A DNA stretch of 22,500 bases from Sphaeroforma sirkka (taxonomy: Eukaryota; Opisthokonta; Ichthyosporea; Ichthyophonida), in NCBI GenBank assembly GCA_001586965.3, contig LUCW03000860.1, positions 2,501 through 25,000 of the forward strand. The letters run 5' to 3'. Position numbers and translations under genes: made by a program. Of this stretch, positions 21,503 to 22,500 are shown piece after piece. The notes beneath the pieces are model-generated. The model was not told the origin of the DNA, searched no databases, and saw only the letters and a list, made by a program, of their open reading frames with translations. Positions within the stretch are counted from its first letter, which is position 1, and every line of letters starts with the position of its first letter.

Positions 21503-22094
21503 ATGTGAAATGTCATATGTTTTAAATATGTGAAATGTCATATGTTTTAAATATGTGAAATGTCATATGTTTTAAATATGTGAAATGTCATATGTTTTAA
21601 ATATGTGAAATGTCATATGTTTTAAATATGTGAAATGTCATATGTTTTAAATATGTGAAATGTCATATGTTTTAAATATGTGAAATGTCATATGTTTTAA
21701 ATATATGAAATGTCATATGTTTTAAATATGTGAAATGTCATATGTTTTAAATATGTGAAATGTCATATGTTTTAAATATGTGAAATGTCATATATGTTTT
21801 AAATATGTGAAATGTCATATGTTTTAAATATGTGAAATGTCATATGTTTTAAATATGTGAAATGTCATATGTTTTAAATATGTGTGAAATGTCATATGTT
21901 TTAAATATGTGAAATGTCATATGTTTTAAATATGTGAAATGTCATATGTTTTAAATATGTGAAATGTCATATGTTTTTAAATATGTGAAATGTCATATGT
22001 TTTAAATATGTGAAATGTCATATGTTTTAAATATGTGAAATGTCATATGTTTTAAATATGTGAAATGTCATATGTTTTAAATATGTGAAATGTC
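21503..22094. repeat. Minisatellite: 23 full copies of a 25-base unit plus a 12-base partial copy
   Basis: The unit is ATGTGAAATGTC followed by ATATGTTTTAAAT. Nearly all copies are identical. The exceptions are one G-to-A change (at about 21705), one copy with an extra AT (CATATATG at about 21788), one with an extra TG (ATGTGTGAAA at about 21880) and one with an extra T (at about 21974). The array ends abruptly at GC-rich DNA. Confidence 0.98.
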
Positions 22095-22384
22095 GCTGTC
22101 TGTCCGAGGTCGGACTTCATCATTTCGGACCCCTGGCTTCAACGGTCTCACGCCCGAGGCTCGCGGCTTGGTCAAGGTCATTCACCTGACGTCCTGACCT
22201 GCGCGCCCACGGTCTGCACCCAATCCTCAACTTCTCAAATATCAAGTCCAAAAGCATGGCCAACAAATATTTGGCGGGGTTTTAAATAGTTGGCGCGCTT
22301 TCGTCCTTCGCCGCGACCGCGGTAGTTTATCTCGCTTTATTTTTTTTTATTTTATTCAGTTTCGCACGTCGTTTCTGTCTCAAT
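22095..22384 (+). promoter_or_regulatory. Promoter-like region with CCAAT, CRE-like and E2F-like motifs
   Basis: GC-rich DNA between the minisatellite and a start codon. It holds TGACGTC near 22187, CCAAT near 22219, TTTGGCGGG at 22270-22278, TTTTAAAT just after it and TTGGCGCGC at 22290-22298. GGCGCGCGAAA overlaps the start codon. TTTSGCGC-type sites are bound by E2F/DP factors in animals, plants and their relatives, and commonly mark cell-cycle or DNA-replication genes. Confidence 0.45.
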
Positions 22385-22500
22385 ATGGCGCGCGAAACCA
22401 GCGAACTCCGACGGACTGCGAGTGAGTCTGGTTGTGATGATATGCGTCTGTGCAAAAAAGTACAGCACTAACCAAGGGAAAGAGGTTGGGGTGAGAGGTT
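22385..22500 (+). CDS. Probable first exon of a gene running out of the window
   Basis: ATG at 22385 opens MARETSELRRTA and reaches a strong donor A|GTGAGT at 22421/22422, so exon 1 would be 22385-22421 and the rest intron. Without splicing the frame ends at TAA (22469-22471) after 28 codons. The basic, serine/threonine-rich start gives no family. The E2F-like sites immediately upstream suggest cell-cycle regulated expression (inference). Confidence 0.45.

Overview
This window looks like nuclear DNA of an intron-rich, probably unicellular eukaryote. The coding parts are short exons of about 25 to 300 bases, with GT..AG borders (donors mostly GTGAGT, GTAAGT or GTATGT) and introns of about 165 to 750 bases in the two best genes. 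AATAAA signals follow several gene ends, and there is no sign of bacterial operons. An ichthyosporean-type holozoan is my guess from gene structure alone. Most open frames longer than 60 codons are shadows of short exons, so genes were rebuilt from splice sites, reading phase and family motifs.

Layout. (1) 1-4058, plus strand: two candidate multi-exon genes of unknown function, weakly supported. (2) 4059-5468: AT-richer, mostly non-coding. (3) 5469-10108, plus strand: a multi-exon gene whose 3' half is well supported. It encodes a serine/threonine-rich stretch with six SQ/TQ motifs, followed by a helical C-terminus. A possible 55-codon ORF lies just downstream. (4) 10726-12890, minus strand: a thioredoxin-fold protein related to protein disulfide isomerases, with a likely signal peptide. 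(5) 12949-19415, minus strand: the best gene of the window, a class 3 (fungal-lipase-like) lipase of 445 residues in 14 exons whose phases all join, with Ser288, Asp342 and His407 as the catalytic triad. (6) About 19050-21500: AT-rich DNA with a poly-T run, a long TA/TG microsatellite, a repeated palindrome and two small plus-strand ORFs, one ending in a cysteine-rich tail. (7) 21503-22094: a minisatellite of 23 copies of a 25-base unit. (8) 22095-22500: a GC-rich promoter-like region with CCAAT, CRE-like and E2F-like motifs and the probable first exon of another plus-strand gene.

The SQ/TQ gene and the thioredoxin-fold gene are convergent, with about 0.6 kb between their stops. The lipase and thioredoxin-fold genes are in tandem, with only 58 bases between the lipase stop and the likely next start. 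Nothing suggests a shared pathway, and no CRISPR array, insertion sequence, rRNA or tRNA was found. The most unusual points are the lipase/thioredoxin junction, the SQ/TQ cluster, the homogeneous minisatellite beside a promoter, and the composition change near 19 kb.
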